DNA from: Eutypella sp. D-1
Lineage: Eukaryota; Ascomycota; Sordariomycetes; Xylariales; Diatrypaceae
Reading direction: 5' to 3'
NCBI GenBank assembly: GCA_023313575.1
Contig: JAJTTP010000003.1
Coordinates: 806,001 to 870,000 of the forward strand
DNA: 64,000 nucleotides
The notes beneath the pieces were generated by a model, which was given only the letters and a program-made list of their open reading frames with translations, was not told where the DNA came from and ran no database searches. Shown piece after piece: positions 42,476-55,070 of this stretch (position 1 is the first letter of the stretch; each line of letters starts with the position of its first letter). A program made the position numbers and the translations under genes.

Positions 42476-45400
42476 ATGGCTTCTGTCCAGGCCCAGATTG
42501 ATGCCATCCGGGCAGCAGTCGCATCCATTTCAACATGCACTCCAACAACATCAGCTACTCTGAAAGACTTGCTCCAGAGCAAAGAGGCAGATCACGATGC
42601 CAACTCATCAAAACCGAACGCGAAGACGCGACCGACCAAAGCCACAGCGGCCTCAACAAAGAAAGCAACAACTACTAAAAGGGGAAGAGCACAGTCTGTG
42701 CCATCTGCAAAGGATGCGAGCAGTTCAGGGGCGGGCATTGCTCCAAAGGAGAGAGCTCTGCTAGCAACTCAAGTTATTAACGCGACGCTGAAGGCTCTGG
42801 GCGATGCGGTGAAGAACAACACGTCACAAGCACCGAAAGCTCCTACGAAACCAGACCCTGCCAAACCTCGAAAGGGCCTTCGAAGATCGAATTCTGTGCC
42901 TATGACGCCCCTGCAACCTCGATCTCTGAACAGAGTTTCGACCTCCCCTGTGAAACCATCCCGGTCACCCAATCTGTTTGTAGCCTCCACCGGCTGTCTG
43001 GTTACTATTGAATGCGCTCGAGCTGCCTTCTCGAGCTTGCGGACTCTGCAGGCTTCAGGTTCTATTACACTACCTGAGCTACAGCTGGAGACTGGGATGT
43101 CTTCCTTTGTGAACAAGTTAATAGGGCTAAACTTGTTTGAGCCAGCAGCGAAGGAACTACGCATCTTGAAGCGGCGATTAGAAGTTATGGCTACTAAACA
43201 GAATAACAAGAAGAACAATTCGAATGCCGCCCCAGACCCGAACGCAGCTGCTAAAACGCTCTCTGACCTCTTGGACTTCCCTCCTATCAACGCGAAAGGT
43301 CCACTACTCGGACTGATCATCACTGCCCAACTCCAAGCCCTCCGTATCCTTCATGGCTTGAAGAGGTCCGCACATCTGGACACCGCCCTCCCTTCTCTGC
43401 GACAGTCCAATGAATCCTCTCCTCTAAGCCTACTCCTTCTTTCTCTTCAAGAGGAGAAGCCAGACCGCACCAAGTGTGCGAGCCAGTTGGAGAACCTCTC
43501 CAAGATCTTATTATCACTATCGCCCAGCATAGCTGCCAAGGACGATGCCACAGCTCTAGAACCGCGACTAAGCCCGTCTCCCGAAACTGCTATGGAGATC
43601 CAAGCTCTTGGTTTCACTGCTAGACTACAGTCATGGGGCATTTCAGGCCACAAGGGCGACGTCGACAAGGATATCATCCTACCCCTATCGAAGTGCTTAG
43701 CTGCTTTCGTAAGACGAACAAGCTTAAAGCCAGCTGGTGCCTTTCACATTGTTCGCGATTCATTCCACCAGGTCTGGGGCCACGTTGAAAATTTATGTGT
43801 CAAGCCATCGACATCTTCCAATGCCCCTCTCGCAATGATCTACCAAGTGCTTGGTACGACGGCACGGGAAGCTGGGAATGATGAAGCAAAGAAATGGACA
43901 ATGAAGCTGAAGGGTCTTCTAGACCCGAATAATGATTCTGTAGCCAAGCGCTTCGCTGTAGCCGCACAGTTGCTGCTTCTTGCCTTGAAACAGTCGCCGC
44001 AGGACGACGAGGGCCTCATCGTCGAGGTTCTAGAGTCCCTCCAAGGACCACTCAGTGGCCAGTCTGCCGAGTTGGATGACCTTCTAATCAGCCTCTGTCT
44101 GGTCCGGAAAGCAGCTATCCACATTGTGATTGGCAATGGAAACAAGGACACTAATCCAAACTTGCCATCAGATACGATCGCCAACCTTGAAAAGCTGATT
44201 CTCCAACTTCCACGCTTCGCCCTAAGATGGCTGGGATCAGCTCCCCAGCCATCCGGCTCCACAAAGGAATTCCTGCGCTTCGAACAGCGACGCCAGCTGC
44301 TGTCGAAATATCTCCATCAGATCCTGGATTCTGCCCTCATGCTCATCAACAAGCTGCTGGGCGAGGAACGTTTGGCATGGGATCAGACGGATTCGATTCT
44401 AATGGATACCCTGACGCTTCTCGAGAACATTGGTATCACTTTCCAGGCAGTCAAAAGCGACCCGTCCTCCTCGTATTATGTAAAGGTATCTCATTTCTAC
44501 TATCGGCAGCACCTCGCTCTACGGAATACCAAGGCTACAGAGCCCGCCTCATTGCGTGCCCTTCGCCGGTCAATCGACGCTGTCAAACAACGACCGGAGA
44601 ATGAACAGTCTCGTGCTCAGCTGTTCATCAAATGGGAGCGATTCGCAGAGTTATGCAGGACCTACGGACGGCGGGACGATGCGGCGGATGCCCTCCGTTC
44701 CATCAGAGACCACGTGGTCCGGCAGGAGATCATCCCAACAATCACGGGAAAACTGGCGACGGAAGACGTCCTCGGGGCATGGCAGCGGACGCCGGGCGCA
44801 GAAACCCTCTCCCGGACCGTATTGTCCCTTGCGAAGCTCGATCGGAAGCCAAATGATTGGACCTGGCTCTTGGAAGAGGGCGACAAAGCCACGGCTCTGG
44901 AACACGACTTATACTTCGTCATAGCAGCTGACGGCGGTTTCCGCCAGGAGGCGAAGCTCTCCCATCCTAGCATCAAAACACTCCTGCAGATTTACACCCT
45001 CGAGGAATACCCAGTTAGGAGATTGAGAACCCTGCTTCGACTGCTCACGATTAACTTGGACACCGGGAACGAGACGGCGACTCTGCGCACGGAAGCTGGA
45101 GCTGCAGTCGAGAATTTGACGGCAGCCGACCTGGCGCGCGACGCCGGCCTGGCACATTACGTACCACATCTGAAATCATTGGCTGCCTGTCTATTCATTT
45201 TGGCAGATGGTTCTATCGATACTTCGTCGACCGGGCAAGCTTTAGCTGGCTGGAAAACCAATGCTTCAACGTGCCACTCTGCAGAGGAACTTTCCAAGCA
45301 TGTCGATGATCCATCCCAGCTGCAGATGACTCTACAGTCACTCGCCGACTTCGCCCGGATACGGGGCCTGGAGACACTCTCGGCAGACATCCTCGAAGTC

Positions 45401-48400
45401 TCCGCCAACATCTCTAAGCTTGCCAGCGCCATGAGCCCGGATTCTTTACTCATTCAGAGCGCAGCACTCTGCGCTCGGCACCTGAGCCTCGGACAGTCGG
45501 CCAAGGTAGAGAAGATGCTGGAGCAAAATAAGGAGCTCATTTCTAAGCCCGACCTTTCTACGGAAGCTGTGACCGCATATCACTTGACAGCCGCCGAGTA
45601 CCACCTGGCGGTCGGGGAGTTCAGCGAGGCTGACCATCATCTCGTGGAAGCTCGTAACGTAGCGACGACGCGTTCGGAGCAGCGGCCTAGAAAAGCCGGC
45701 GGCGCCAACAGGAACATCTCGCTAGCGCATGCGTCCTACCTGAACTCGGAGCTCTCGCTCGAGCGCGGGGACACCCCCAACGCGCTTCACTTCGCTAAGC
45801 TCGCCGTCAAGGTCCTGTTCCACGACTGGGCGAAACTGGAGGAGCTGAGACGCGCCAGCCAAGACATCGCGATGGGGGATGTCTCACAGACCGAGACTTC
45901 GGGCGACGAATCAAGCCTAAACAACTCGCAGCTAGTCAAGTCGGAAGCGGCGGCTCCCAACAGCCCAGGACCAATTTTCTGGGCTATGGTGTACCCCTTA
46001 TTCCGGTGCATCCTGCGTCTGTCGTCTATGTACGCACACGTGGGCATGTACCAGGAGACGCTGTACTATGCGGAGCAAGCCAAGAAGGTTGCGCAGAGCA
46101 CTGAGTCGGCGGCCTACAAGTTCCAGTCCGACGCCTGGCTGGCACTGGTGTGGATGATGGCCGGGAAACCCGAGAAGGCCCTGGAGATCGCCGCGGAGCT
46201 GAAGACCCAGGTGGCCGACCTCGAGCCCACCTGCTCGGTGATCACCATGCTCTGTGAACTTAGTCGTGTGTACCGAGAGACGGAGGATGCTGTCTCTGAG
46301 TCCGAGTTGATGGACAGGGTGAATGCCATGGTCAAAGCAATGAGCAGCAACGGTCTGACGATCGCGGATGCGGAACCGGAACATCAGCTGGAAAAACAAA
46401 TGACGAAGCTGAGCATCAAGCAAACGTCGACTACGAGGACCGCGACACGCCAGACCAGAACAACCATGACGACGAAGACTACGACCGCCATTGCTTCGAA
46501 ACGAACCGTGGCGAAGAAACCCAAGGCCACTCCTGTCCAACCACCGCCACAGGCGCAGGCTGAAGATGTTCAAGTCTCGTTTTTGCGGGCCTCTGTCCTT
46601 CAATGTCAGTCGATGGACCTGCTCAACCAAAAGGACTGGGCGACCGCGATTGCGAACCTACACGCGGCTTACGAGCTCTCAAAACTCTCAACGGACATCT
46701 CCCAGGAGCGGATGCTGATGGCTATGGGCCTCATCGGTCAAAGCCTGGACCAGATGGGCGACGACTCGGTATTCTCCGTCGTACCGGATTCCACGCTCTC
46801 ATTCCCGTCAATAGCCGCGTCTTTGAAGGAGAGGGGCGAGAAGACACCATCGGGAAAGTCGTCCTCTCCGCGCAAAGCCCGGGGCACCGTGCAGGACATG
46901 CATTCTTTCACGGAGAACTTGCGCAAGGCTCAGGAGTATCTGCTGGAGGCCCACTCGGTTGCCAGCGTCAATGGCGACGGGGGTCTTGTGCACCGTATCG
47001 CGAACCTGCTGCAAAACGTGTCTATCTTGCTATCTACGACCAGCTCGTCTAGGGGAACGGGCGCGGGACACCCTGCTCATGCCACGTGCTCCATCGAGCT
47101 CGCACGAAACCTCATATGGCGTCGGGAGCGGAAGACGCTGCGTCTAGAATCGGCCAAGGGGGCCAAGCCTGAATGGCCGATGCCCATGCATCCCCCGGGT
47201 CAAGAGAACAGGCGATTCAGCCTCGGCTTCTCCATCGACATGAACAAGTTCCAGCGGGACTGTGTAGACATCATCCCGCGGTCGTGGAACGTGGTGTCGG
47301 TGTCGCTGAGCGACACGCAGCAGGACCTCTGCATTACGAAGCTGCAGGCGGGCCATAGCCCGTTCGCGATCCGGCTGCCGCTGGAGCGGGCGAGCTCGCG
47401 CGACGCTGACAACGAGGTCTTCAGCTTCCGGCAGGGCCGCGCGGAGCTGCGCGAGATCGTCGCGCTCGCCAACCGCACGTGCCACGACGCGCGCGACATG
47501 AGCCGCAAGGAGGCCAAGACTGCGTGGTGGGCGGAGCGCGAGGAGCTCGACCGCCGCCTCGGCGACCTCGCCACCAACATCGAGCAGACCTGGCTCGGCG
47601 GCTTCCGCGGCATCTTCACCCAGCATCACCGCCGTTCCGAGCTGCTGGCCAAGTTCCAGCGCACCTTCCTCAACATGCTAGATAGCCACCTACCCTCGAG
47701 GCGCCAGGTCCGTGGTCGCCGGGCTGCTGCCGCCGCTACCGCCACCGCTCCCTCGGCGGCGAAGATCAATCTCGACCCCCGCATCTTGGACCTTTTTATC
47801 GGCCTGGGCGACCCCACGGCCCCTGATGCTGATGACCTCGAAGAGCCGCTTACCGACCTACTGTACTTCGTGGTGGATATCCTGCAGTTCCACGGCGAGC
47901 GGAACGCATACGATGAGATCGACTTCGACTCGATGGTCGTGGAGACCTACGACGCGCTACACGCATACCACCACGCCATGTCTAAGGGCTTTGGGGGTGA
48001 CGACGGCGGAGACGGCAGCGGCGATGAGGGTACCCACACGATCCTCGTCCTCGACAACGCCCTCCACATCTTCCCCTGGGAGTCCCTGCCCTGCATGCAG
48101 GGCCGCTCCGTCTCCCGCATCCCCTCCCTCGCATGCCTGCGGCGTGCCATCCTGGAGCAGCAGGCTCCGCCCCAGCAGCACAAGCAGCAGCAGCGGACTC
48201 CATCGGCCTCTGACAGCGGCAGCGAGGACGAACTGGGCGCTGCGTCGCCATCCTCGGGCCCCCGTCCGCGTTCCCGCCAACCCACCGATCGCCCGCGCGA
48301 GGGCCACTACGCGTCCATCGCGTCGGGAACGTACATTCTGAACCCAAGCGCGGACCTGGCGCACACGGCGGCGACGTTCGGACGGCCGCTAGCGGCGAAC

Positions 48401-49129
48401 TTCTCACGGCGTAACAATAACAAAAGCAGCAGCAGCGAAGATAATAAGCCGGGGTGGACGGCGATCGAGGGCCGCGCGCCCAGCGAGGACGAATTTGAGG
48501 CCGCGCTCCGCGACTCCGACATCCTGCTGTACTTCGGCCACGGCAGCGGCGCGCAGTACGTGCGGGCGCGGACGCTGCGCCGCCTTGACAAGTGCCGCGC
48601 CGTCGCTCTGCTCATGGGCTGTTCCAGCGCCGCACTCGAGGATCACTTCTGGGACGGCGCCCTCGGCGACGGCAACAACGACGATGACGACGGCGACGGC
48701 GACAGCGAGAGTAAGAGCGGGCCCGGCATCGGCGGCGGGAGTGGCAACGCCTTCGTCCCCCACGGCCCCGTCAGGAACTACATGCTCGCGGGCTCGCCGG
48801 CGGTCGTGGGGACCCTCTGGGACGTGACGGACCGCGACATCGACCGCTTCGCGGCGCGCCTATTCGAGGAGTGGGGCCTGCTGCCCCGCGGCACGTTCTT
48901 CTCCGCTGCTGCGGTGAAGGGCAAGGGCAAAGCGAAGGAGAAGGAGAGGAGTCGCTCGAGGAAGAGGACCGCTGACAGTGATGATGATAGCGGACATGGA
49001 GATGGGCACCGGGAAAAACAGACCAGCCTCGTCGAGGCCGTCGCCAAGGCCAGGGATGCCTGCCGCTTCCGCTACCTCACCGCTGCTGCCGTCTGCGTCT
49101 ACGGCATCCCAGTCTACATCAGCAAGTGA
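42476..49129 (+). CDS. esp1: Separase (Esp1/BimB family, peptidase C50)
   Basis: Cysteine protease that cleaves cohesin at anaphase onset after securin destruction. A single 6.65 kb exon encodes 2217 residues, within the size range of fungal separases. The first 1600 residues are helical-repeat-like (TPR/HEAT-type segments). A basic disordered segment lies at about 20-170. The catalytic domain is at the C-terminus: HTILVLDNALHIFPWESLPC, then LYFGHGSGAQYV with catalytic His 2022, and ALLMGCSSAAL with catalytic Cys 2049, then AGSPAVVGTLWDVTDRDIDR. Both dyad residues are intact. Extra Gln/Ser/Pro-rich and Asp/Gly-rich inserts interrupt the catalytic domain, one of them about 17 residues after the Cys. 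The start ATG at 42476 follows several in-frame stops. Confidence 0.96.
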   Translation: MASVQAQIDAIRAAVASISTCTPTTSATLKDLLQSKEADHDANSSKPNAKTRPTKATAASTKKATTTKRGRAQSVPSAKDASSSGAGIAPKERALLATQVINATLKALGDAVKNNTSQAPKAPTKPDPAKPRKGLRRSNSVPMTPLQPRSLNRVSTSPVKPSRSPNLFVASTGCLVTIECARAAFSSLRTLQASGSITLPELQLETGMSSFVNKLIGLNLFEPAAKELRILKRRLEVMATKQNNKKNNSNAAPDPNAAAKTLSDLLDFPPINAKGPLLGLIITAQLQALRILHGLKRSAHLDTALPSLRQSNESSPLSLLLLSLQEEKPDRTKCASQLENLSKILLSLSPSIAAKDDATALEPRLSPSPETAMEIQALGFTARLQSWGISGHKGDVDKDIILPLSKCLAAFVRRTSLKPAGAFHIVRDSFHQVWGHVENLCVKPSTSSNAPLAMIYQVLGTTAREAGNDEAKKWTMKLKGLLDPNNDSVAKRFAVAAQLLLLALKQSPQDDEGLIVEVLESLQGPLSGQSAELDDLLISLCLVRKAAIHIVIGNGNKDTNPNLPSDTIANLEKLILQLPRFALRWLGSAPQPSGSTKEFLRFEQRRQLLSKYLHQILDSALMLINKLLGEERLAWDQTDSILMDTLTLLENIGITFQAVKSDPSSSYYVKVSHFYYRQHLALRNTKATEPASLRALRRSIDAVKQRPENEQSRAQLFIKWERFAELCRTYGRRDDAADALRSIRDHVVRQEIIPTITGKLATEDVLGAWQRTPGAETLSRTVLSLAKLDRKPNDWTWLLEEGDKATALEHDLYFVIAADGGFRQEAKLSHPSIKTLLQIYTLEEYPVRRLRTLLRLLTINLDTGNETATLRTEAGAAVENLTAADLARDAGLAHYVPHLKSLAACLFILADGSIDTSSTGQALAGWKTNASTCHSAEELSKHVDDPSQLQMTLQSLADFARIRGLETLSADILEVSANISKLASAMSPDSLLIQSAALCARHLSLGQSAKVEKMLEQNKELISKPDLSTEAVTAYHLTAAEYHLAVGEFSEADHHLVEARNVATTRSEQRPRKAGGANRNISLAHASYLNSELSLERGDTPNALHFAKLAVKVLFHDWAKLEELRRASQDIAMGDVSQTETSGDESSLNNSQLVKSEAAAPNSPGPIFWAMVYPLFRCILRLSSMYAHVGMYQETLYYAEQAKKVAQSTESAAYKFQSDAWLALVWMMAGKPEKALEIAAELKTQVADLEPTCSVITMLCELSRVYRETEDAVSESELMDRVNAMVKAMSSNGLTIADAEPEHQLEKQMTKLSIKQTSTTRTATRQTRTTMTTKTTTAIASKRTVAKKPKATPVQPPPQAQAEDVQVSFLRASVLQCQSMDLLNQKDWATAIANLHAAYELSKLSTDISQERMLMAMGLIGQSLDQMGDDSVFSVVPDSTLSFPSIAASLKERGEKTPSGKSSSPRKARGTVQDMHSFTENLRKAQEYLLEAHSVASVNGDGGLVHRIANLLQNVSILLSTTSSSRGTGAGHPAHATCSIELARNLIWRRERKTLRLESAKGAKPEWPMPMHPPGQENRRFSLGFSIDMNKFQRDCVDIIPRSWNVVSVSLSDTQQDLCITKLQAGHSPFAIRLPLERASSRDADNEVFSFRQGRAELREIVALANRTCHDARDMSRKEAKTAWWAEREELDRRLGDLATNIEQTWLGGFRGIFTQHHRRSELLAKFQRTFLNMLDSHLPSRRQVRGRRAAAAATATAPSAAKINLDPRILDLFIGLGDPTAPDADDLEEPLTDLLYFVVDILQFHGERNAYDEIDFDSMVVETYDALHAYHHAMSKGFGGDDGGDGSGDEGTHTILVLDNALHIFPWESLPCMQGRSVSRIPSLACLRRAILEQQAPPQQHKQQQRTPSASDSGSEDELGAASPSSGPRPRSRQPTDRPREGHYASIASGTYILNPSADLAHTAATFGRPLAANFSRRNNNKSSSSEDNKPGWTAIEGRAPSEDEFEAALRDSDILLYFGHGSGAQYVRARTLRRLDKCRAVALLMGCSSAALEDHFWDGALGDGNNDDDDGDGDSESKSGPGIGGGSGNAFVPHGPVRNYMLAGSPAVVGTLWDVTDRDIDRFAARLFEEWGLLPRGTFFSAAAVKGKGKAKEKERSRSRKRTADSDDDSGHGDGHREKQTSLVEAVAKARDACRFRYLTAAAVCVYGIPVYISK

Positions 49130-50393
49130 GAATATGGAGAGCAAGGCAGTGCAGGTGTGTCGGTGTCTTTTCTGTCTGTCAGGGTTTGGGGTTCAATGGA
49201 GTGCTCTGATTTTGTGTTACGTATATTCTGGATCATGTTGCGAGTGGGAGGAGTGTGGGAGCTGGGCCAGCCGGCCCGCCATATCTGTCTGGTCGGATGA
49301 CATCCATGGGCGGATGGGAGGTTGATGAAAGGAGTTTACTTGTCTGTTGGGTTTATTCTACACTTTCGCGGCATTGCGCGGCGCTTTTGGGAGGCGTCTA
49401 CGGCTAGAGAAGATGATGATGAAGGGTCTATGGAAGTTCGCCTGTTTCGATTAATACACACGCTTCATTCACTTTAAAGCTCCCTATAAGATCTCCTCCC
49501 CCCCTTCCGTGTAGGTCTCCGACTCCGATTTATATCGCTGCTTGTGATGTTCTGCGTAGCCAGGATTATGTGAGTTCATGCGCACAGCTAGATATGACTA
49601 CCCAGTTTAGCTGGCTAACAAAAGTAAGATGTCCACGCCCCTTCACCGTATCGTTCATATCGCTAGATCAATCTAAGCATCTTAGGCCGCCCATGCCTCT
49701 GTGCGATTTGTACGATGCTATAGCCCACACCGTAAATGTCACAAACAGATAAGCAGCTCCTTATTCTCGTTTCCAGGATTTATGGGACGGGATTCAACAC
49801 CGTGATTGATTTGATATGTTGCTGAGACCATCACCTCGAGCAGATGGACCCCCTATAGACTAATTGATCGGCATCCTGCAAGAGCCAAAATCAGAGCCAT
49901 GGAAGGTCCTTCACCTGGCAAACTTCCTAGTGAAGCATTTGCAGTGAAAAGGAGACAGTGCCAGGAACTTCTCACTCCTACACCTTTTACTTGTCTATCA
50001 CGGGAATGTACATCGGGCCACCGGTTCAACTTCACAATCTCACTATGCAAAGGTAGATGTAATGTGCGAAGGAATAGGGCTACGGGATAGAGTATCGGTA
50101 GAACCCGGCGAAGAACCCTGTTTCTCTTATCCCTTTGGTGACGGTACTCCGTACGTACAGTCCGGTGACAGATTACACAGCCTGGAGACGAGGAGGGTGA
50201 GTAACGATTTATGATGTCCGGCTATTTCTAGGTCTCAGAGTAGGTATACACATAGATACGGGGTTGACCGGCAACTCCTAGGGGGATCGTCCCGTGTATT
50301 TCCCCGCCGTTTATTCGTGAGATAGATTCTTTACCATGGGGGTTGACCTTTTTTCCGGGAATAGCTCACGGTGTATCGCAGCATTCTTTTTAA

Positions 50394-50411
50394 GGGGGGG
50401 GGGGGGGGGGG
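50394..50411. repeat. G18 homopolymer
   Basis: Eighteen consecutive G in non-coding DNA, on the plus strand. Confidence 0.85.
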
Positions 50412-53400
50412 TTATGGTATGATCCCTGATGTAATCGAGTCGCAAACAGGTTCATCAAGACACTTCGTAGTCCCTCCTAGACGTGTTGTAAAATTTCGCC
50501 CTTGTCAACTTCCTGCCATCGCCGATGTATGTATAATCATGTCAATCATATCATAGCAGCGATAATGATCAGTCAAAAGCCACATATATCCTTTCTGAGG
50601 GGGGCGGAAGGTGGACGGGCGGATGGATGAAGGCGCCTCGGAACCGGTAGGCAGGGTTTTGTTTGGCAAGCGCGTCGCCATGATGTTACACGGCCCCTAG
50701 CAATTCTTGCCATACACACGACGCATAGCCGGCGTTCCACACAGATCGGGCACCAAATGTGCGACCCGGGTCCTGGATAGCGACAAGACTCGGTTAACGA
50801 CCCTCGAACACCGTCGAACGCCAGGGAAAGTTCATCTCAATATGTCATTCATGTACGGAGGAGGTGGGGGCCGGAATATTGCTGCATTGCATTTCTGCTG
50901 TTCAAGCGACAAACAGTTGCTAAAATGGACGGCTGTGAGTGACTGGGTGAGTATACCACCGGTAATAGCGATGAGGGGAGACACGTGCAGCAGTGTCGCC
51001 AGTAGCAGTGTATTCCCCGGCAAATTCCATGCCCGCTGACGACAAGCGTGGAAGCCAAAATCAAGCTAGGTCGAGTTCCTGCATATTAATGTATCATGTA
51101 TCCGCTAGGATACGATATAGGGGGGCATAGTGCGCGCTGGAGGGCTTGGTCTGGGGAAGCGTGGTTCTTTGGATTGAACTGAGGGTCCTCCGTAAGTAAG
51201 CGTCACGAGGCTCAACGTCCGGTGGACCATCAACCGGCGCGCTGCTTGAAAGGCACGGAGGAAGGGTGAAGTGTGTATGGTTCGTGTCAACATTTTCCCT
51301 AAATACCCTATTCGCTGGAGAAGGGTCCGCCCACACTACTGTGGGCCGGGGCTGTCGAAGCTTTTGAGATCTCTTCCTCTTGCCCAAATAGGAAGCGGCG
51401 GCAAAATGCGTTATACCCTTTGAGCGGCTGTCTGCAGCTCCCCGCCTTTTTCAAACGGTTCGGCGTATCTGATTATCAACCCAATCTGCTAGGTCGGCCG
51501 AGTCATTCGTGGGGTCCTTGTCTCGGACGCTTGCTGACTGAGGTTGTATCTTCATCATTTGCATACGTGACGGTCAGAATTTCGTACTCTGCCTAAGTAT
51601 TAGTTAGACTGGTTCTGGCACGGCCCTGGTGCGGGTAGGTAAGTTTACACGAGATACGATTAACTGCGTGTGATGTACCCACCCAATCACACCCTTCTCG
51701 ACAGGACAGGACTAGAAGCACTTCAAGCATATGACACAGGCCAGGACACATCCAACATTCCATGACGTGTTGAATGGATGGTACTGAACATCGCCACTCC
51801 CGCAACAAGTATGACCGATGAGTAAGTACGGCACGATATCCGAGCAGGGCTTGAGGGAAATCGGTATGGTATGTCAGTGCTTGGTCAGTGAAATGCTGCA
51901 GGTAATAAAGATACTGTTGGGAATTCATATATAGCCACGCACTCGCTTGAATCAGCACGTGCCAAATAGGGATGTGATATAATATAAGGTTGAGTGGCGT
52001 CTGAGGTAGATCTGGGGTAAAGTACTTTGTATGATGGGAATCGATTAGCAGAGTGGATACGGGGCCGATGGGATGGAAGGTCAGGTATCGTGATTGGAAA
52101 GCCGAAGCGCGTATCACGCTCCACTATCAGCTAAATGTATTGCAGCCGGCCGCCTGCATGGCGGACATGCCAAATGGTTGTCCAAGACCTATCGGGTTGA
52201 ACAAGGGACTGGGGTTCCTTTGGTTCGTCTAGGGTTGTCTACAGATTTCGCATGCAATAAAGTATGCATCAAGCACTAGAAAACCTCTGATGCTGGTCAT
52301 CGATGCTGGTCATCCTAGACTTGGCAAAGTACGGAAATGCACCATACCTACCAGAGTTATATGTTCTGCCTCGAAATGATGAGAATTGTAAGGGGGAACG
52401 GGAAAGGAGAACACCAATATATAGTCAAACATTGGAAAGAACTAAACCGTCCTTCCTATGGTCTGAATAGGGTAAGTAAGCTGGAGGGCATGAAGCCTAA
52501 TAAACGATGTCTGGCCCCATTTCATTCTGGCTAACAGTTTGGGGTTGTGAAATCCTTTAGAGGAGCATCTCTTGATTATTCGATACATCAAGGAAAAAGA
52601 AAGATTCCATCTTCAATATGTGTTATGAAAGTCTGAGCGGAATTGGATCAGGCTAGAGGGGGGATCAATGTGTGCGCTGACCCTGTTCTGAACCCTTATG
52701 GCTAATAAGTCGCAAAGAACAGTTGCTCATCATCATTCTGGATAACAGGATGGGGACCTCGGGTCAAGATTCCAGCAAAGGTATTCGGTGCTTGCTGGGT
52801 AACCTAGACCACTCATATGCGGTGGCGATGATAGGATATTACTACATCTACAATTCAAGAACGTTATCTGTAGGTAGTATATATCTTGCGAGAAGGAAGC
52901 GACTTCAAGGAGAAAAGAATGTGGCGGGGCCCTCTACAGAGAGCTGCGGGGATGGACAAGACTTCTTCTAGATTGAGGCAGGATCTTCCCCAAAGGCTCT
53001 GTTGCGAATTGGGAAAGGGATAAGCATATCAACGACATAGCAGGTGAGGTAGGATTGTCCTTGGCTAGATTGGGGTGAAAGTTACTCTAGCATTGCAGAA
53101 TGCGGCTGTCGTGGCTCCGTGTCAATATAGCATGTACTTGGAGGTGGATGTCTAATGTATAATCAGGCAGTAGGGCGGTGGCTAAGCTGGAATGCGAATA
53201 CGTAAATGGCCTGGTAGAACCTAAGTAGGTAAGAGTGAAAAACGTTGACATCCAAGATTGGAAGAGGCGAGGCTATGTCTTTCCAAGGTCGTATATGACT
53301 GTTCTTCTTGGATGCTGATGAGGATAGTGTTAAGGTGCCTTACTGGCTGTTGCTCCGAAAAAGAGGCGATGGGGGGGATGAATAACTCGATAACCATTTT

Positions 53401-55061
53401 AAACCTCACGGTATAAGTGCACAGACAAATGCAGGACTGGCCTGCCGGATCTTATGCTTCTTTCCAAGGTTCCTTTCCTCTTGCAAGTATAAGCACTGGA
53501 ACATAACTATCTCAAAAAGGTTTATTACGGAACAATTGCGACCTGCTCCGTACGCAATGCCTGGAAAGGAAATGTTTATATAAGTCGCGGGGTTATAAAA
53601 ATAGCCGAATAGAGAACAGAGATATTTCAATGACTTCAATAATGCCCCAGGCCCAAAATTATTGATTGCATCGCTTGATACCTCCCTTAAAAGTTTCTGC
53701 GCAATGATGACAATTGTTTCTACAGATGACCATCATCTTAAGCATATGAAATTAGGAAGTTTTAGCAGTTTAGGTATGTAGTACCTAGGTAACAAGTCTG
53801 AGCCCGTCGTCATCATCACCGGGGCCGTCGTTTCTCCATTTGCAGAATCCAATTACATGCACCTCATTAGCTGCATTTCCACGATTACCTTTTCGGGATA
53901 TTGCCAGGCTTAAAGTTGCTACATACATGGCAGACTTACTTACTTAGGTAGTATTAGTACGACGCAAGACATATCTACACTTGTCTGTTCGATATGACAG
54001 AATGTTCCCAAGGCGATCAAAATGCATACGCTCTCCAATAAGAGGCTCACTCTACTATGTGCTGTCCTGCGGAGAGGGTAAGAAGGCCCTCTCGTTGACC
54101 TACTTGTATGCAATGCACGCATAACACATGCGCCGCCATCTACATCATGTACGTATATACTAATCGTTACATGGTGGTGGTGGTGGTAGTGTACAAAGTC
54201 ACGTATCGGGGGATTGGTTGATCGGTACCCACACCTCCGCCTGCGTGTTCTTCTCCGCCTGCAAGTCCGCTCCACTCACACGCAAACCCCACAGGGTTCC
54301 CCCTCGAAGGTTACGAGACTGTGGAATCAGACCGGGGGGGTCCATGGAAATGATTCTAAGCCAACCAATTAAATATTGCATCTTTCTCTATGGGCCAGTG
54401 GGCCCGTTAGGTCTTTAAGGACCCACCAGGACTATCCATGTAGTCGAATTTGGCTTCACCTTTTTCTATAGCCGATAATACAATGCAAAGTACATAGTAC
54501 CGATTCTGTTTATAAGTGATATGTGAATTACCCACCTGTCGCTGGTGTGATGTTCATAGTATCAAAAGAGATCAAGTTTCCTCCTTTTATTGAAATATGC
54601 AACATATTGTGATATAACCCATAACCTTGGCAGGTAATTGCCTACCTAGATATGTATTCGCTACGGTAAGAGGACATAAAATAAGAGGTATCCCCTTGTC
54701 AGGACAGCAGGACAGTTCCAATTCCAAGGTTGGGTTGACAGGGGCTCATGTAGTGTTAGGTAACCAATTGATTTTTTTTTCTCCTTTACCACGGATGTAT
54801 GAATGTAGTTGTACTTGCTTCGGTGTGCAGGTACCAAATAGTCTATAAGACAGTTGATATGGCTACGGTCCAGGTGCGGATGTCGATCCTACCAAATCTG
54901 GATTGGTGAAAACTCTATCGTGCAGCCCGGAAATCTGTACACCAATCAGCCATCCAATACTTCTCCGAGCACGCCGGTACACTGTTAACCGTTAACGTCA
55001 AAAGCCCATCCATCAATGAACGGCCTTATGCGCGGGCTGGAATGACAGTCTTGTCGTCGTC

Positions 55062-55070
55062 TATATATAA
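55062..55070 (+). promoter_or_regulatory. Isolated TATA box
   Basis: TATATATAA followed by ACC, in a locally mixed-composition stretch more than 2.6 kb from the nearest recognised start codon. It would fit the core promoter of an unannotated transcript. There is no supporting open frame downstream. Confidence 0.3.

Noticed and set aside
51593..52117. Open frame of 174 codons on the minus strand in the gene-free region
   Set aside because: It begins at GTG rather than ATG, has no domain resemblance or low-complexity signature of coding bias, and is the best of many random frames in 8.6 kb.
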